From the NCBI RefSeq assembly GCF_011761635.1, contig NZ_JAASRN010000001.1, positions 951,846 to 1,015,845 on the forward strand: a stretch of DNA of 64,000 bases, in the 5' to 3' direction. The notes under the pieces are model-generated. The model made no database searches. It was not told where the DNA came from and worked only from the letters and a program-made list of their open reading frames with translations. Below are positions 24,376 through 33,341 of the stretch, in pieces (the stretch's first letter is position 1; every line of letters begins with the position of its first letter). Both the position numbers and the translations under genes were made by a program. This stretch comes from Thermonema lapsum (GTDB lineage: Bacteria > Bacteroidota > Bacteroidia > Cytophagales > Thermonemataceae).

Positions 24376-25749
24376 ATGCATCTAAAACAGCTGATGTATT
24401 CTATTACCAAACCTGTGTCGGTAGCCCCCTTGGCTACTTTCCGTTTCATCTTTGGCATTGCCATGTTCATAAGCACCCTGCGTTTTTTATGGATGGGCTG
24501 GGTGCAGGACCACTACATAGCGCCCAAGCTTCATTTTCACTATTTTGGTTTTGAGTGGATAGAACCTGCCCCTGCTTGGGCACTGTATGCCATCCATGGG
24601 CTCATGTTGGCGGCGTCTTTGGGTATTGCTGCCGGCTATCGCTACCGGCTGTCTGCCCTTTTGTTTTTTCTCTGCTTCACTTATACCGAGCTCATCGACA
24701 TCACCTACTACCTAAATCATTACTACTTTGTCAGCATCGTTTCTTTTGTGATGATATTCCTGCCGGCGCATGTCAACTATTCTTTGGACGCACGCTGGGG
24801 CATTGTACAAGCCGCACAGTATGTGGAGCGCTGGCAAGTGGGCATTATTCGTTTGCTGCTGGCAATCGTGTACTTCTATGCCGGCATTGCCAAGATAAAC
24901 GATGAGTGGCTGTTACATGCTCTTCCGCTACGTATTTGGTTGCCAGCCCATAACGACATGCCCTTGTTGGGTCCGGCATTCAACTATCCACTCACTGCTT
25001 ATCTGTTCAGCTGGGCAGGTATGGTGTATGATACACTCATTCCTTTCTTTTTGCTTCACAGACGCACACGCCCTTTTGCTTACGGGGTAGTATTGTTCTT
25101 TCATGGCGTCACCGGCTACCTGTTTCAGATAGGCATGTTCCCACTCATCATGAGCGCTTCGGTGCTGGTATTCTTCTCTTCTGAATGGCACGAAAGACGC
25201 TGGAAGCAATGGTTAGCCGGCTGGCATGTGCCCGTCCATGACTTCCGACCGGCTTCCTATCCGCACATTCAGTACGCTTTCTGGGCTTTGTTTTTGGCTT
25301 TTCAGATACTGTTCCCTTGGCGCTACCTGTTCTATCCCGGTAATTTATTTTGGACTGAAGACGGCTTTCGTTTCTCTTGGCGGGTCATGCTCATAGAAAA
25401 GGCAGGCAGTGCTACTTTTTTTGTCAAAGATAGGCAAAGTGGGCACGAATGGGTGGTTGACAATCGGGAGTTTCTAAATACCCACCAAGAAAAGCAGATG
25501 GCTATGCAGCCTGACTTAATCCTTGAATATGCTCATTACCTCCATGATTACTATGAAAAGCAAGGCATTAGCGACCCCATCATACGCGCCGAGGTGTATG
25601 TAACCCTCAATGGGCGCCCCAGCACCCTCTATTTTCCTCCCGACTTAGACCTCAGCCGCCTTAAAGACAGTTGGGAACCACGCCGATGGCTTTACCCCGC
25701 CCCGCCCTTGGAGGAACCTATCTTCCATGACATTTTCAAATTTTTTTAA
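24376..25749 (+). CDS. HTTM-domain (vitamin K-dependent carboxylase-like) membrane protein
   Basis: 457 residues from ATG 24376; an in-frame GTG at 24352 is less likely. The HTTM domain (about 1-290) has several transmembrane helices with characteristic segments LATFRFIFGIAMF, YFVSIVSFVMIFLP and LLAIVYFYAGIAKIN. The C-terminal part is extracytoplasmic. Human gamma-glutamyl carboxylase shares this domain, and bacterial relatives are mostly uncharacterised. It is third in a compact operon (dehydrogenase, lipoprotein, HTTM). Vitamin K or menaquinone dependence is inference from the family; a menC gene lies 2 kb away but not in this operon. Confidence 0.78.
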   Translation: MHLKQLMYSITKPVSVAPLATFRFIFGIAMFISTLRFLWMGWVQDHYIAPKLHFHYFGFEWIEPAPAWALYAIHGLMLAASLGIAAGYRYRLSALLFFLCFTYTELIDITYYLNHYYFVSIVSFVMIFLPAHVNYSLDARWGIVQAAQYVERWQVGIIRLLLAIVYFYAGIAKINDEWLLHALPLRIWLPAHNDMPLLGPAFNYPLTAYLFSWAGMVYDTLIPFFLLHRRTRPFAYGVVLFFHGVTGYLFQIGMFPLIMSASVLVFFSSEWHERRWKQWLAGWHVPVHDFRPASYPHIQYAFWALFLAFQILFPWRYLFYPGNLFWTEDGFRFSWRVMLIEKAGSATFFVKDRQSGHEWVVDNREFLNTHQEKQMAMQPDLILEYAHYLHDYYEKQGISDPIIRAEVYVTLNGRPSTLYFPPDLDLSRLKDSWEPRRWLYPAPPLEEPIFHDIFKFF

Positions 25750-25857
25750 AAAACCCAATTACTTCTGTAATATTTCACATGGTTTTTTCAGGATAAATGA
25801 AGTAAAAATTTTGTTTTTTTGAAAACCAATCACTCATGACTCAAAAACCTCACTTCT

Positions 25858-26241
25858 ATGAGCTCATTTCCTTTGTATTGCCTTATTGATGACGACGAAA
25901 TCAGCAATCTGATTAGCGCTACCATTATCCAAAAAGTAACCAATGCCCAAGTAGTTACCTTCACCCGTGCAAGCGAAGCCCTTGAGTACTTGCAGCACAC
26001 CGAACGGCTGCCCGACGCCATTTTTCTGGACATCAATATGCCCGAAATGAACGGCTGGGAATTTTTAGAAGCCCTCGAAACACTGCCCGACGCCATCAAG
26101 GACATGCTTCAAATTTATATGTTGAGTTCTTCCATAGACATAGAAGACCAACGCAAAGCCGAAACGTATAAGCGGGTAAAAGGATACATAGCCAAGCCCC
26201 TTTCGCCTGACAAGATGATGACAACCGTAGCAAGCAGCTGA
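25858..26241 (+). CDS. Single-domain response regulator
   Basis: 127 residues, receiver only: DDDE cluster (about 11-14), phospho-acceptor D58 in DAIFLDINMPEMNG, switch Ser in MLSSSI and Lys in IAKPLSPDK. No output domain. The segment IDIEDQRKAETYKRVKGYI is typical of Bacteroidota receivers paired with hybrid kinases. No histidine kinase is adjacent, so it is an orphan, possibly serving one of the partnerless sensors in this window. Confidence 0.92.
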   Translation: MSSFPLYCLIDDDEISNLISATIIQKVTNAQVVTFTRASEALEYLQHTERLPDAIFLDINMPEMNGWEFLEALETLPDAIKDMLQIYMLSSSIDIEDQRKAETYKRVKGYIAKPLSPDKMMTTVASS

Positions 26242-26251
26242 TAAAAACTAA

Positions 26252-26272
26252 GCCGGTGAAGAAGTCACCGGC
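26252..26272. terminator. Convergent hairpin terminator
   Basis: GCCGGTGA (26252-26259) and TCACCGGC (26265-26272) around a five-base loop, between the receiver gene and the CoA-transferase operon. The T tract is poor in the plus direction. Confidence 0.55.
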
Positions 26273-26309
26273 ATGTAAGTTTTTCTTTCAGCAAAGCATA
26301 CTGCTTCCT

Positions 26310-26969
26310 TTAAAACTGCATTTCTGGTACTTCTCCCTCTACGATAAGCTTTCCTTCGGTGGCTTGTCGTATGTAATCGACGCTTACTCCGGGGGCACGC
26401 TCCTTCAAAAGGAAGCCCCCCTCAGGTAGAATATCCAATACGGCAAGGTCAGTTACCACCTTTTTCACGCAGCGCACACCGGTGAGTGGCAAGGTACATT
26501 TTTTCAACAGCTTCGACTCGCCGGTTTTGGTAGTGTGCTGCATGGCTACGATGATGTTTTTGGCAGAAGCGACCAAGTCCATAGCGCCCCCCATGCCCTT
26601 CACCATTTTGCCGGGAATCTTCCAGTTGGCAATATCACCATTTTCAGATACCTCCATGGCTCCCAGTACGGTCAAGTCGATATGTCCCCCTCGAATCATA
26701 GCAAAACTCTCTGCCGAGCTGAACAGGGCAGCACCGGGTTCCATAGTAACCGTCTCTTTACCGGCATTGATAAGGTCGGGGTCTTCTTCTCCTTCATAGG
26801 GATAGGGTCCCATCCCCAGCAAGCCATTTTCTGATTGCAGTACCACGTGGATGCCTTCGGGAATGTAATTGGCAACCAGAGTAGGAATGCCAATGCCTAA
26901 ATTCACGTAAAAACCGTCTTGTAGTTCTCGGGCTATTCTTTGAGCTATTTGTTCTTTTGTCAGAGCCAT
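26310..26969 (-). CDS. scoB: 3-oxoacid CoA-transferase subunit B
   Basis: 219 residues with [16 protein letters not shown] near the N-terminus and the catalytic Glu in [11 protein letters not shown] (about 47). It forms, with the A subunit 20 nt upstream, succinyl-CoA:3-ketoacid CoA-transferase, which moves CoA from succinyl-CoA to acetoacetate. Both subunits have normal bacterial length. It may support ketone-body or branched-chain amino acid use. Confidence 0.93.
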   Translation of the reverse strand: MALTKEQIAQRIARELQDGFYVNLGIGIPTLVANYIPEGIHVVLQSENGLLGMGPYPYEGEEDPDLINAGKETVTMEPGAALFSSAESFAMIRGGHIDLTVLGAMEVSENGDIANWKIPGKMVKGMGGAMDLVASAKNIIVAMQHTTKTGESKLLKKCTLPLTGVRCVKKVVTDLAVLDILPEGGFLLKERAPGVSVDYIRQATEGKLIVEGEVPEMQF

Positions 26970-26989
26970 AATTTCACTGATTTTTGGGT

Positions 26990-27694
26990 TTATGCATTGC
27001 GCGGACGTACTGTTCGGCGCTCGATACGCTTTTCGTAGTGCTTACCGTGATAGATATGTTGAACATAGATGCCGGGGGTATGTATTTCGTTGGGGTCTAA
27101 TTCACCGGCAGGCACCAACTCTTCCACTTCGGCAATGGTGATTTTGCCTGCTGCCGCCATCATGGGGTTAAAGTTGCGGGCAGTGCCCCGATAAATGAGG
27201 TTCCCCATGGTATCGCCCTTCCAAGCCTTGACCAGCGCATAGTCGGCACGCAGCCAGCGCTCCATCAAATAGAGCTTGCCGTCGAACTCGCGCACCTCCT
27301 TCCCTTCTGCCACTTCGGTGCCCACCCCTGCGGGGGTAAAGAAAGCAGGGATGCCCGCCCCCCCAGCGCGAATGCGCTCTGCTAAGGTGCCTTGTGGAAT
27401 CAACTCCACTTCGAGCTCGCCACTCAACAGTTGGCGTTCAAACTCTTTGTTTTCACCCACATAGGAAGAAATCATTTTACGTACCTGCCTGTTTTTCAGC
27501 AGGATACCTATGCCAAAGTCATCTACGCCGGCGTTGTTCGATATGCAAACCAAGTCTTTCACTCCACTACGCGCCAAAGCAGCAATACAATGCTCTGGGA
27601 TACCACACAAGCCAAAGCCACCTAACATGATAGTGGCTCCATTGGGAATTTGCGCAATCAGGGCATCTAAATCGTGTACGGTTTTGTCTATCAT
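26990..27694 (-). CDS. scoA: 3-oxoacid CoA-transferase subunit A
   Basis: 234 residues with [27 protein letters not shown] and the core [25 protein letters not shown] typical of subunit A. It is transcribed first in a two-gene operon with scoB. The substrate call (acetoacetate/succinyl-CoA) follows the ScoA family rather than the shorter-chain AtoD family; related acyl substrates cannot be excluded. Confidence 0.93.
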   Translation of the reverse strand: MIDKTVHDLDALIAQIPNGATIMLGGFGLCGIPEHCIAALARSGVKDLVCISNNAGVDDFGIGILLKNRQVRKMISSYVGENKEFERQLLSGELEVELIPQGTLAERIRAGGAGIPAFFTPAGVGTEVAEGKEVREFDGKLYLMERWLRADYALVKAWKGDTMGNLIYRGTARNFNPMMAAAGKITIAEVEELVPAGELDPNEIHTPGIYVQHIYHGKHYEKRIERRTVRPRNA

Positions 27695-27826
27695 GATGCT
27701 TGCTTGTTTTAATAGGGCTAATATGCAAAGTTTTATTAAAAAAAATCAATTTTTTCATGCTTTCTTTCCTCCCTTGGCTGTTTTTTTATCATTTCGCAAC
27801 TTTGCTTTCGTTCAAAAAACACACTC

Positions 27827-28915
27827 ATGAACTACCGACTTATTCCCTACACGCTGCATTTCAAATTCAAAGCGGGCACCTCGCGCGGCTATCTCACCCA
27901 AAAAACATCCTACTTCATCATACTTAACGATGCACACGGACGCCAGGGCATTGGTGAGGCTGCGCCTGTGCCGGGATTGAGCCCCGATGACCACCCCCAT
28001 TTGCCCAAACAGGCACATCAACTGCTGGGCGAGCTATGTCGTCAGACTTTCGACAGCCTCGATGAGGCGCTGCAGTGGGTAGCTGCCCACTGTCCCCACG
28101 GCTTTCCTTCTTTGCGCTTTGGGGTGGAAACTGCCTTGCGCAGCTTTTGGGCTTCACACCCTTTGGTACTGTTCGACAGCCCCTTTGTGCAAGGCAAACA
28201 GGGAATTCCTATCAACGGCTTGGTATGGATGGGCAACCTCGATTTCATGCAAGAACAAATAGAGGAGAAGCTACAACAGGGCTTCCGCTGTATTAAAATG
28301 AAAATAGGCGCCTTGGAAGTGGAAAAAGAATTGGATTTGCTACGCAAGTTGCGGCAGCGCTTCTCTGCCGACGCCCTTACGCTGCGTGTCGATGCCAACG
28401 GTGCCTTTGATTCAAAACAAGCCATGCCTGTGTTGGAAGCGTTAGCCCAGCTGGAGGTGCACTCTATAGAACAGCCGATTCGCCCCGGTCAGTGGGATGC
28501 CATGGCGCGGCTGTGTCAAGAAAGTCCCACGCCTATAGCCTTAGATGAAGAGTTGATTGGCATACATACCCGGGAAGAGAAACGCCAGCTGTTAGAGCAC
28601 ATACATCCGCACTACATCATACTGAAGCCCACACTGACCGGAGGGCTTGAAGCTGCCAACGAATGGATACGCCTTGCCGAAAGCATGGATATTGGTTGGT
28701 GGGCTACTTCTGCCTTAGAGTCCAACGTAGGACTCAACGCCATCAGTCAGTGGACGGCTACTTGGGCACCGAAACTTCCGCAAGGGCTGGGCACCGGACA
28801 GCTTTATCACAACAACTTGCCCTTGCCTTTGGAAATCCATACAGGACAGCTATATGCCCATTTTGACCCTACCCCTCCGGTGGCGGACTTCGAGCAGTGG
28901 TTCAATACCCAATAA
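27827..28915 (+). CDS. menC: o-Succinylbenzoate synthase MenC
   Basis: 362 residues of the enolase superfamily. Catalytic and metal residues: KMKIG (K-x-K), DANGAF, SIEQPI, ALDEEL, ILKPTLTGG and the C-terminal TSALESNVGL. These fit o-succinylbenzoate synthase of menaquinone biosynthesis in Bacteroidota better than dipeptide epimerase. It dehydrates SHCHC to o-succinylbenzoate in the cytoplasm. It is divergent from the scoAB operon. Other men genes are not in the window. Confidence 0.85.
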   Translation: MNYRLIPYTLHFKFKAGTSRGYLTQKTSYFIILNDAHGRQGIGEAAPVPGLSPDDHPHLPKQAHQLLGELCRQTFDSLDEALQWVAAHCPHGFPSLRFGVETALRSFWASHPLVLFDSPFVQGKQGIPINGLVWMGNLDFMQEQIEEKLQQGFRCIKMKIGALEVEKELDLLRKLRQRFSADALTLRVDANGAFDSKQAMPVLEALAQLEVHSIEQPIRPGQWDAMARLCQESPTPIALDEELIGIHTREEKRQLLEHIHPHYIILKPTLTGGLEAANEWIRLAESMDIGWWATSALESNVGLNAISQWTATWAPKLPQGLGTGQLYHNNLPLPLEIHTGQLYAHFDPTPPVADFEQWFNTQ

Positions 28916-28992
28916 AAAAACAGCAGAAGCACAAAGTGCCTCCGTTGTTTCATGTATCCTCACTATATGGAAAGTGCTATTGAGTCTTTGCC

Positions 28993-29829
28993 CTACGCAT
29001 GAATGCTCAGTAAAGGCACGCGTGTTTTGAAGAGCATCCGACGCGTATGACTTTTATCGAATAAGCGTTTAAACACAGATTGTTGATGCGGAATCATCAC
29101 CAGCCAGTCTATATTATGTGCCAGCACATAACTTTCGATAGCGTCTTCGGGCGACGCTGCTTCTTCTAAATGGTAGTCGTGGCGGTACTTCTGAAAGTAA
29201 CGGTCCAACGACAAGAGTACCTCCTCCTTTTCGGGTTCCAGTGCTTTTTCGGCTTTTTTTACGTGAATGATGTGAATAGAGGCGTCGAAACGCTCAGCTA
29301 TGTATTTTATCAGCCGCATGCCTGCTTTGTTGATATCCACTGAACGACAATCCGTGGCAAAGGCGATATGAAAAATACCATGGAAAGAGGCATCAGGCGG
29401 AACAGCCAAGACCGGCATGTCTTGAATTTCTTCGATGAGAGCGGTGGTTACGCTTCCCAGCCAGCGCTCTAAAGCACTGCCGCTGCGCGTGCCTACAATC
29501 AAGAGGTCGTGGGGTTGTTCCAAAACAAAGTCTTTGACTGCCTCTACCACAAAGCCACGCCACACAACGAAAGATGTATTGACTGTCGGATATTCAGCAC
29601 ACATACGTTTCACCTCTTGCTCCATTTTCTGCCGGGCTGTTTCTTGCAGCTCGTCTATGGTCATCGGGTCAAAAGCCATGCCCTCGCTCAATGCCGCCAC
29701 TGGCACATGCCAAACATGGAGCACACTCACCTCTGCCCGCAAGAACTTAGCCAGCTCCAAGGCATAGCGCAGGGCGTTCTGTGCTACGGCAGAAAAATCT
29801 GTTGCAACTAAAAATCGTAGCTTTGCCAT
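28993..29829 (-). CDS. Universal stress protein (tandem Usp)
   Basis: 278 residues with two Usp domains. Domain 1 (1-145) opens RFLVATDFSAVAQNALRYALEL and has the ATP-binding-type motif IVGTRSGSALERWLGSV. Domain 2 (about 150-278) is shorter and more divergent. Cytoplasmic stress protein, role unspecified. A perfect promoter lies 22 nt upstream. Confidence 0.9.
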   Translation of the reverse strand: MAKLRFLVATDFSAVAQNALRYALELAKFLRAEVSVLHVWHVPVAALSEGMAFDPMTIDELQETARQKMEQEVKRMCAEYPTVNTSFVVWRGFVVEAVKDFVLEQPHDLLIVGTRSGSALERWLGSVTTALIEEIQDMPVLAVPPDASFHGIFHIAFATDCRSVDINKAGMRLIKYIAERFDASIHIIHVKKAEKALEPEKEEVLLSLDRYFQKYRHDYHLEEAASPEDAIESYVLAHNIDWLVMIPHQQSVFKRLFDKSHTRRMLFKTRVPLLSIHA

Positions 29830-29850
29830 GCTTATTGTGTTAGTCTATCT

Positions 29851-29881
29851 CAAAGGTAGGCGAAAGGAAACCACCAGCCAA
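29851..29881 (-). promoter_or_regulatory. Promoter of the universal stress protein gene
   Basis: Minus strand: TTG (29879-29881), 20 bp, TACCTTTG (29851-29858), 22 nt before the ATG at 29829. Confidence 0.7.
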
Positions 29882-29960
29882 TGATTTTCATCAATGCCGT
29901 TATTAAAAACGGTGCCTATGTTGTATTTTCCGACTCATTAGGACAAACAAAAAGAAGACT

Positions 29961-30248
29961 ATGGATGAAATGCAATCACTCATACAAGAGATAAGTGCTA
30001 AAATAGAAGCCGCTCGCCGGCAGCTTTTAGAAGCCTCAATAGACGCCGCCCAGAAGAAAAAGCAGCTGCAGATGCTGCGCGCTGTGCAGCAAGAATGGCA
30101 ATGGAGGATAGAGTGTTACCGACGTACTTGTAACGACTTACGCTCGGCTGAAGAGGGCAAACAGCTGCCTTTTCCATTGGAACACTACGAACGACAAAAG
30201 GAAAAAGAAGAGCGCATCCTACGCCGTATTGCCAATTTGTTTCCATAA
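29961..30248 (+). CDS. Small coiled-coil protein
   Basis: 95 residues, almost entirely charged helix with heptad character (MQSLIQEISAKIEAARRQL, KEEERILRRIA-like end). No signal peptide or known domain. It lies 72 nt before the degenerate McrB-like gene on the same strand. That spacing is compatible with, but does not prove, co-transcription. I do not recognise the family. Confidence 0.55.
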   Translation: MDEMQSLIQEISAKIEAARRQLLEASIDAAQKKKQLQMLRAVQQEWQWRIECYRRTCNDLRSAEEGKQLPFPLEHYERQKEKEERILRRIANLFP

Positions 30249-30320
30249 TTCTGAGAATCCGCACATGACAACTTCAAAATATTTAGCTATTTTTAAACTC
30301 ATAGGAAGACAAGTGGTGCC

Positions 30321-31595
30321 ATGGAGATGAACACCGGCTATAAAATCGAAGACTTTTACTATCCGATTCTTCGCATCATGCAAGACAGGCGTTCTTTGCA
30401 ACGCCCCTCGGTGATTGTGCAGCAGGTCATCAGTCGCATGCATATTGCCGACTCGGTAGCGCCGGAATGGTGGAACCACGGTTTACGCCTTCAAGTAAAG
30501 AACAAAATACGCAAAGCCTTCGCACACCTGTGCATAGCAGAGCTGGCGCAACGCACCACCCACGTATTGCCACAATGGATGCTTACACCCAAAGGGGAAG
30601 GCTTCAAAGAAGACAGCAGTGCTTTGATTCAAAAGGTGCGTTTGGCACTACGCAGCCGGCGACAAGAGCTTGGTTCTGTTGGCGTGAGCCCAGAAGGGCA
30701 GCTCATACCCAACAAACCGAAGGTAGTGCGCCGTTTAAGCCCTCGCCTGCCCAGTATGCACAACCTCAACACCCTCTTCTATGGTGCCATAGCCACCGGC
30801 AAGACCAGAGAAGCCATCAAGTTGGCAGTAGAGCTGGCGGGCAAGCACCTGAGCAAAAGCGAAAGGGAACAAATGCAGTTGCAACACTTTTTAGGTGAAC
30901 AGATAGAATTTTTGGCACTACACAAAGGCATTGGTTACGCGCAAATGGTCATTCGTTTTTCAACCCACACCCAATCGTGGGAAGACGGCTTTTTGCTGCG
31001 GCTGGCTCGCCGAGCAGAGAAAGAGCCCAATAAATCATTTGTTTTGCTTTTAGAGGGCATTGAGCGCGCACCCATAGAAGATTTGTTTGGAGAGATGCTG
31101 CTGCTTTTCGACCCGGACAAACGTATCGGGCAAGCCAATCCGCTGAAGATAGCTCTTCCCTCAGGAGAATATGTAGGACTGCCCCCTAACCTCTATTTGG
31201 TTGCCACCATCGAAGACATGCGCAAAGCATGGCAACAAATGGCTTTGTATGCCCGCTATTTCGAATTGGTAGAGCTTACCCCCCGTTACGATTTGAGCAG
31301 CGTGGCATACAACGATTTCCTGTGGGCGCTCAATCAGGAGCTGCTGCGCAAGAAAGGAGAAGCGTTTTTGATAGGACATACCTTTTTCCTTCAAACCAAT
31401 CAAAACTTCAACTTCCTGCGAGTACTCAACCGACAAATCATCCCCCTACTTACTGCCTATTTTGAAGGCGACCAAGAAGCGGTGGCTTGCTTGCTGCAGC
31501 ATGCTTTCCAACAAGCTCCTTCTACACACGGGCGCTTCGAAGTGAGCAGGCATCTACAGAGCAGCGTGCAGGTGAGTCGCGTAGAACACCCCTAA
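30321..31595 (+). CDS. Winged-helix/McrB-like AAA+ protein with degenerate catalytic motifs
   Basis: 424 residues. Residues 1-95 resemble the Mrr N-terminal winged helix (YYPILRIM, PSVIVQQVISRM, PQWMLTPKGEGF). Residues about 145-400 resemble the McrB AAA+ core. Walker A is intact (GAIATGKT, 155-162). The Walker B and hinge normally reading IIDEINRGN read LLLEGIERA here (E245-G246), so the catalytic Glu is Gly. The sensor segment GTMNTADRS reads ATIEDMRKA (about 295-303), losing the Asn. Downstream FGE, DPDKR and LPPNLYLVAT still match McrB well. It may bind ATP without hydrolysing it. There is no McrC nuclease. It is 12 nt upstream of recJ. Confidence 0.7.
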   Translation: MEMNTGYKIEDFYYPILRIMQDRRSLQRPSVIVQQVISRMHIADSVAPEWWNHGLRLQVKNKIRKAFAHLCIAELAQRTTHVLPQWMLTPKGEGFKEDSSALIQKVRLALRSRRQELGSVGVSPEGQLIPNKPKVVRRLSPRLPSMHNLNTLFYGAIATGKTREAIKLAVELAGKHLSKSEREQMQLQHFLGEQIEFLALHKGIGYAQMVIRFSTHTQSWEDGFLLRLARRAEKEPNKSFVLLLEGIERAPIEDLFGEMLLLFDPDKRIGQANPLKIALPSGEYVGLPPNLYLVATIEDMRKAWQQMALYARYFELVELTPRYDLSSVAYNDFLWALNQELLRKKGEAFLIGHTFFLQTNQNFNFLRVLNRQIIPLLTAYFEGDQEAVACLLQHAFQQAPSTHGRFEVSRHLQSSVQVSRVEHP

Positions 31596-31607
31596 TGTTA
31601 AAAACAC

Positions 31608-33341
31608 ATGCAGTGGATATTAAAACCCCAACCCTCTGCCCGCCAGTTGCAGGCAGTCATGCAACAATTGCAACTCAAACGCCTGCCGGCTATCCTTTTT
31701 GCTCAACGAGGCATAGAAACCCCCACACAAGCCCGCGCTTTTTGCCGCCCCAAGCTCAGCGACCTGCATGACCCCTTCCTGATGCGCGACATGTATGTCG
31801 CTGTGGAGCGCCTGCACTGGGCTATACGCCACCAAGAACCTATTTTGCTTTATGGCGACTACGACGTGGATGGCACCACCGCCACTGCTATGATGTACCG
31901 TTTTTTAAAGCTCTTTCACAAGGCGCTTCACTACTATACACCCGACCGGCACGCAGAAGGCTACGGTGTCTCTCTGCAGGGCGTCGATTACGCCAGCAAA
32001 CACAGCTGCAAGCTCATGATTACACTCGATTGTGGCATTAAAGACTTCAAAGCTATAGAGTATGCCCGTAAAAAAGGCATCGACGTGATTGTTTGCGACC
32101 ACCACCTGCCGGACGAACGCCTGCCAACAGCCAAAGCCATCCTCAACCCCAAGCGAAGCGATTGCCATTATCCTTACAAAGAACTGTCGGGCTGTGGCGT
32201 AGCATTCAAACTTATGCAGGCATATGCGCAAGCTTACGGCATAGATGAACAACACCTCTATGCCAGCTTAGACTTGGTAACCCTGAGCATTGCTTGTGAT
32301 ATCGTGCCCATCAGAGGCGAAAATCGCATGCTGGCATATTTCGGTTTAAAAAAACTAAAAAGAAACCCATTGCCGGGCATCAAAGAGCTGCTTCAAATAG
32401 CCGGCTTTGCCACAGACCGCGACTACACCATCAGCGACTTGGTGTTTGGTGTCGGTCCACGCATCAATGCTGCCGGGCGGCTGGAACATGCACGCCTCGC
32501 CATCGAGCTGCTTTTGAGCAATGAGCCTACCGATGCCTACGATAAAGCACTTTATATTCACCGCCTCAACCAAGAGCGTAAACAGCTGGATGAAAAAGTA
32601 ACCGAAGAAGCGCTGCACATGATAGAGAAACTACGCATGCAGGGCTATGAAAGTCATGTGCTCTTTCATAAACATTGGCACAAAGGCATCATAGGCATTG
32701 TGGCTTCTCGCTGTGTTGAGCGTGTTTATCGCCCCACGGTCATCCTGACCGAATCCAACGGCAAAGCCACCGGCTCGGCACGCTCTATCGAAGGCTTCGA
32801 CCTGTATCGCGCCATCGATGCCTGCAGCGACTTACTCGATAGCTACGGAGGGCATGCCCATGCTGCCGGCTTGACCCTCAGCTTAGACAAAATAGCTGCC
32901 TTCCGAGAACGCTTTGAACAGGTAGCCCGCGAACAACTGAAACAAGTGCAAGCCGAGCCCACACTGGAAGTGGACGCTTTTGTGTCTTTAAGCGACTTAG
33001 ACCAAACCACCGAGCGCATCATGAGCGAGTTGGCACCTTTTGGTCCCGGCAATGAACAACCTCTCTTGGTAAGCCGTGTGCAGCTGGCTGAGGCGCCACG
33101 CACCGTAGGGCAAAAAGACAATCACCTGAAGTTACGCGTAAAAGAAAACAGCCCAGTAGTCTTTGACGCCATTGCTTTCCGTATGGGCGAATGGGCAAAC
33201 AAGCTCTCTGTCGGACAGTCTTTTTATATTTGCTATCACTTGGAACAAAACGAGTACAGAGGCAACAAAAGCCTACAACTGAGAATCAAAGACATCAAGA
33301 CAGAAGCACCGACATGGGAAAAAGACACTTTTTCATCGTAA
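31608..33341 (+). CDS. recJ: Single-stranded-DNA-specific exonuclease RecJ
   Basis: 577 residues, standard length. DHH motifs: YGDYDVDGTTATA, VCDHHLPDE and LDCGIKD. DHHA1 motif: SYGGHAHAAGLTLS, followed by a C-terminal OB-fold (KDNHLKLRV). It degrades single-stranded DNA 5' to 3' in recombination and mismatch repair. It is 12 nt after the McrB-like gene and overlaps the DUF4421 start by 28 nt, so it sits in a tight operon. Confidence 0.96.
   Translation: MQWILKPQPSARQLQAVMQQLQLKRLPAILFAQRGIETPTQARAFCRPKLSDLHDPFLMRDMYVAVERLHWAIRHQEPILLYGDYDVDGTTATAMMYRFLKLFHKALHYYTPDRHAEGYGVSLQGVDYASKHSCKLMITLDCGIKDFKAIEYARKKGIDVIVCDHHLPDERLPTAKAILNPKRSDCHYPYKELSGCGVAFKLMQAYAQAYGIDEQHLYASLDLVTLSIACDIVPIRGENRMLAYFGLKKLKRNPLPGIKELLQIAGFATDRDYTISDLVFGVGPRINAAGRLEHARLAIELLLSNEPTDAYDKALYIHRLNQERKQLDEKVTEEALHMIEKLRMQGYESHVLFHKHWHKGIIGIVASRCVERVYRPTVILTESNGKATGSARSIEGFDLYRAIDACSDLLDSYGGHAHAAGLTLSLDKIAAFRERFEQVAREQLKQVQAEPTLEVDAFVSLSDLDQTTERIMSELAPFGPGNEQPLLVSRVQLAEAPRTVGQKDNHLKLRVKENSPVVFDAIAFRMGEWANKLSVGQSFYICYHLEQNEYRGNKSLQLRIKDIKTEAPTWEKDTFSS

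Noticed and set aside
30321-31595. A complete McrBC restriction system
   Set aside because: There is no McrC and the catalytic AAA+ motifs are lost; only the McrB-like fold is supported.
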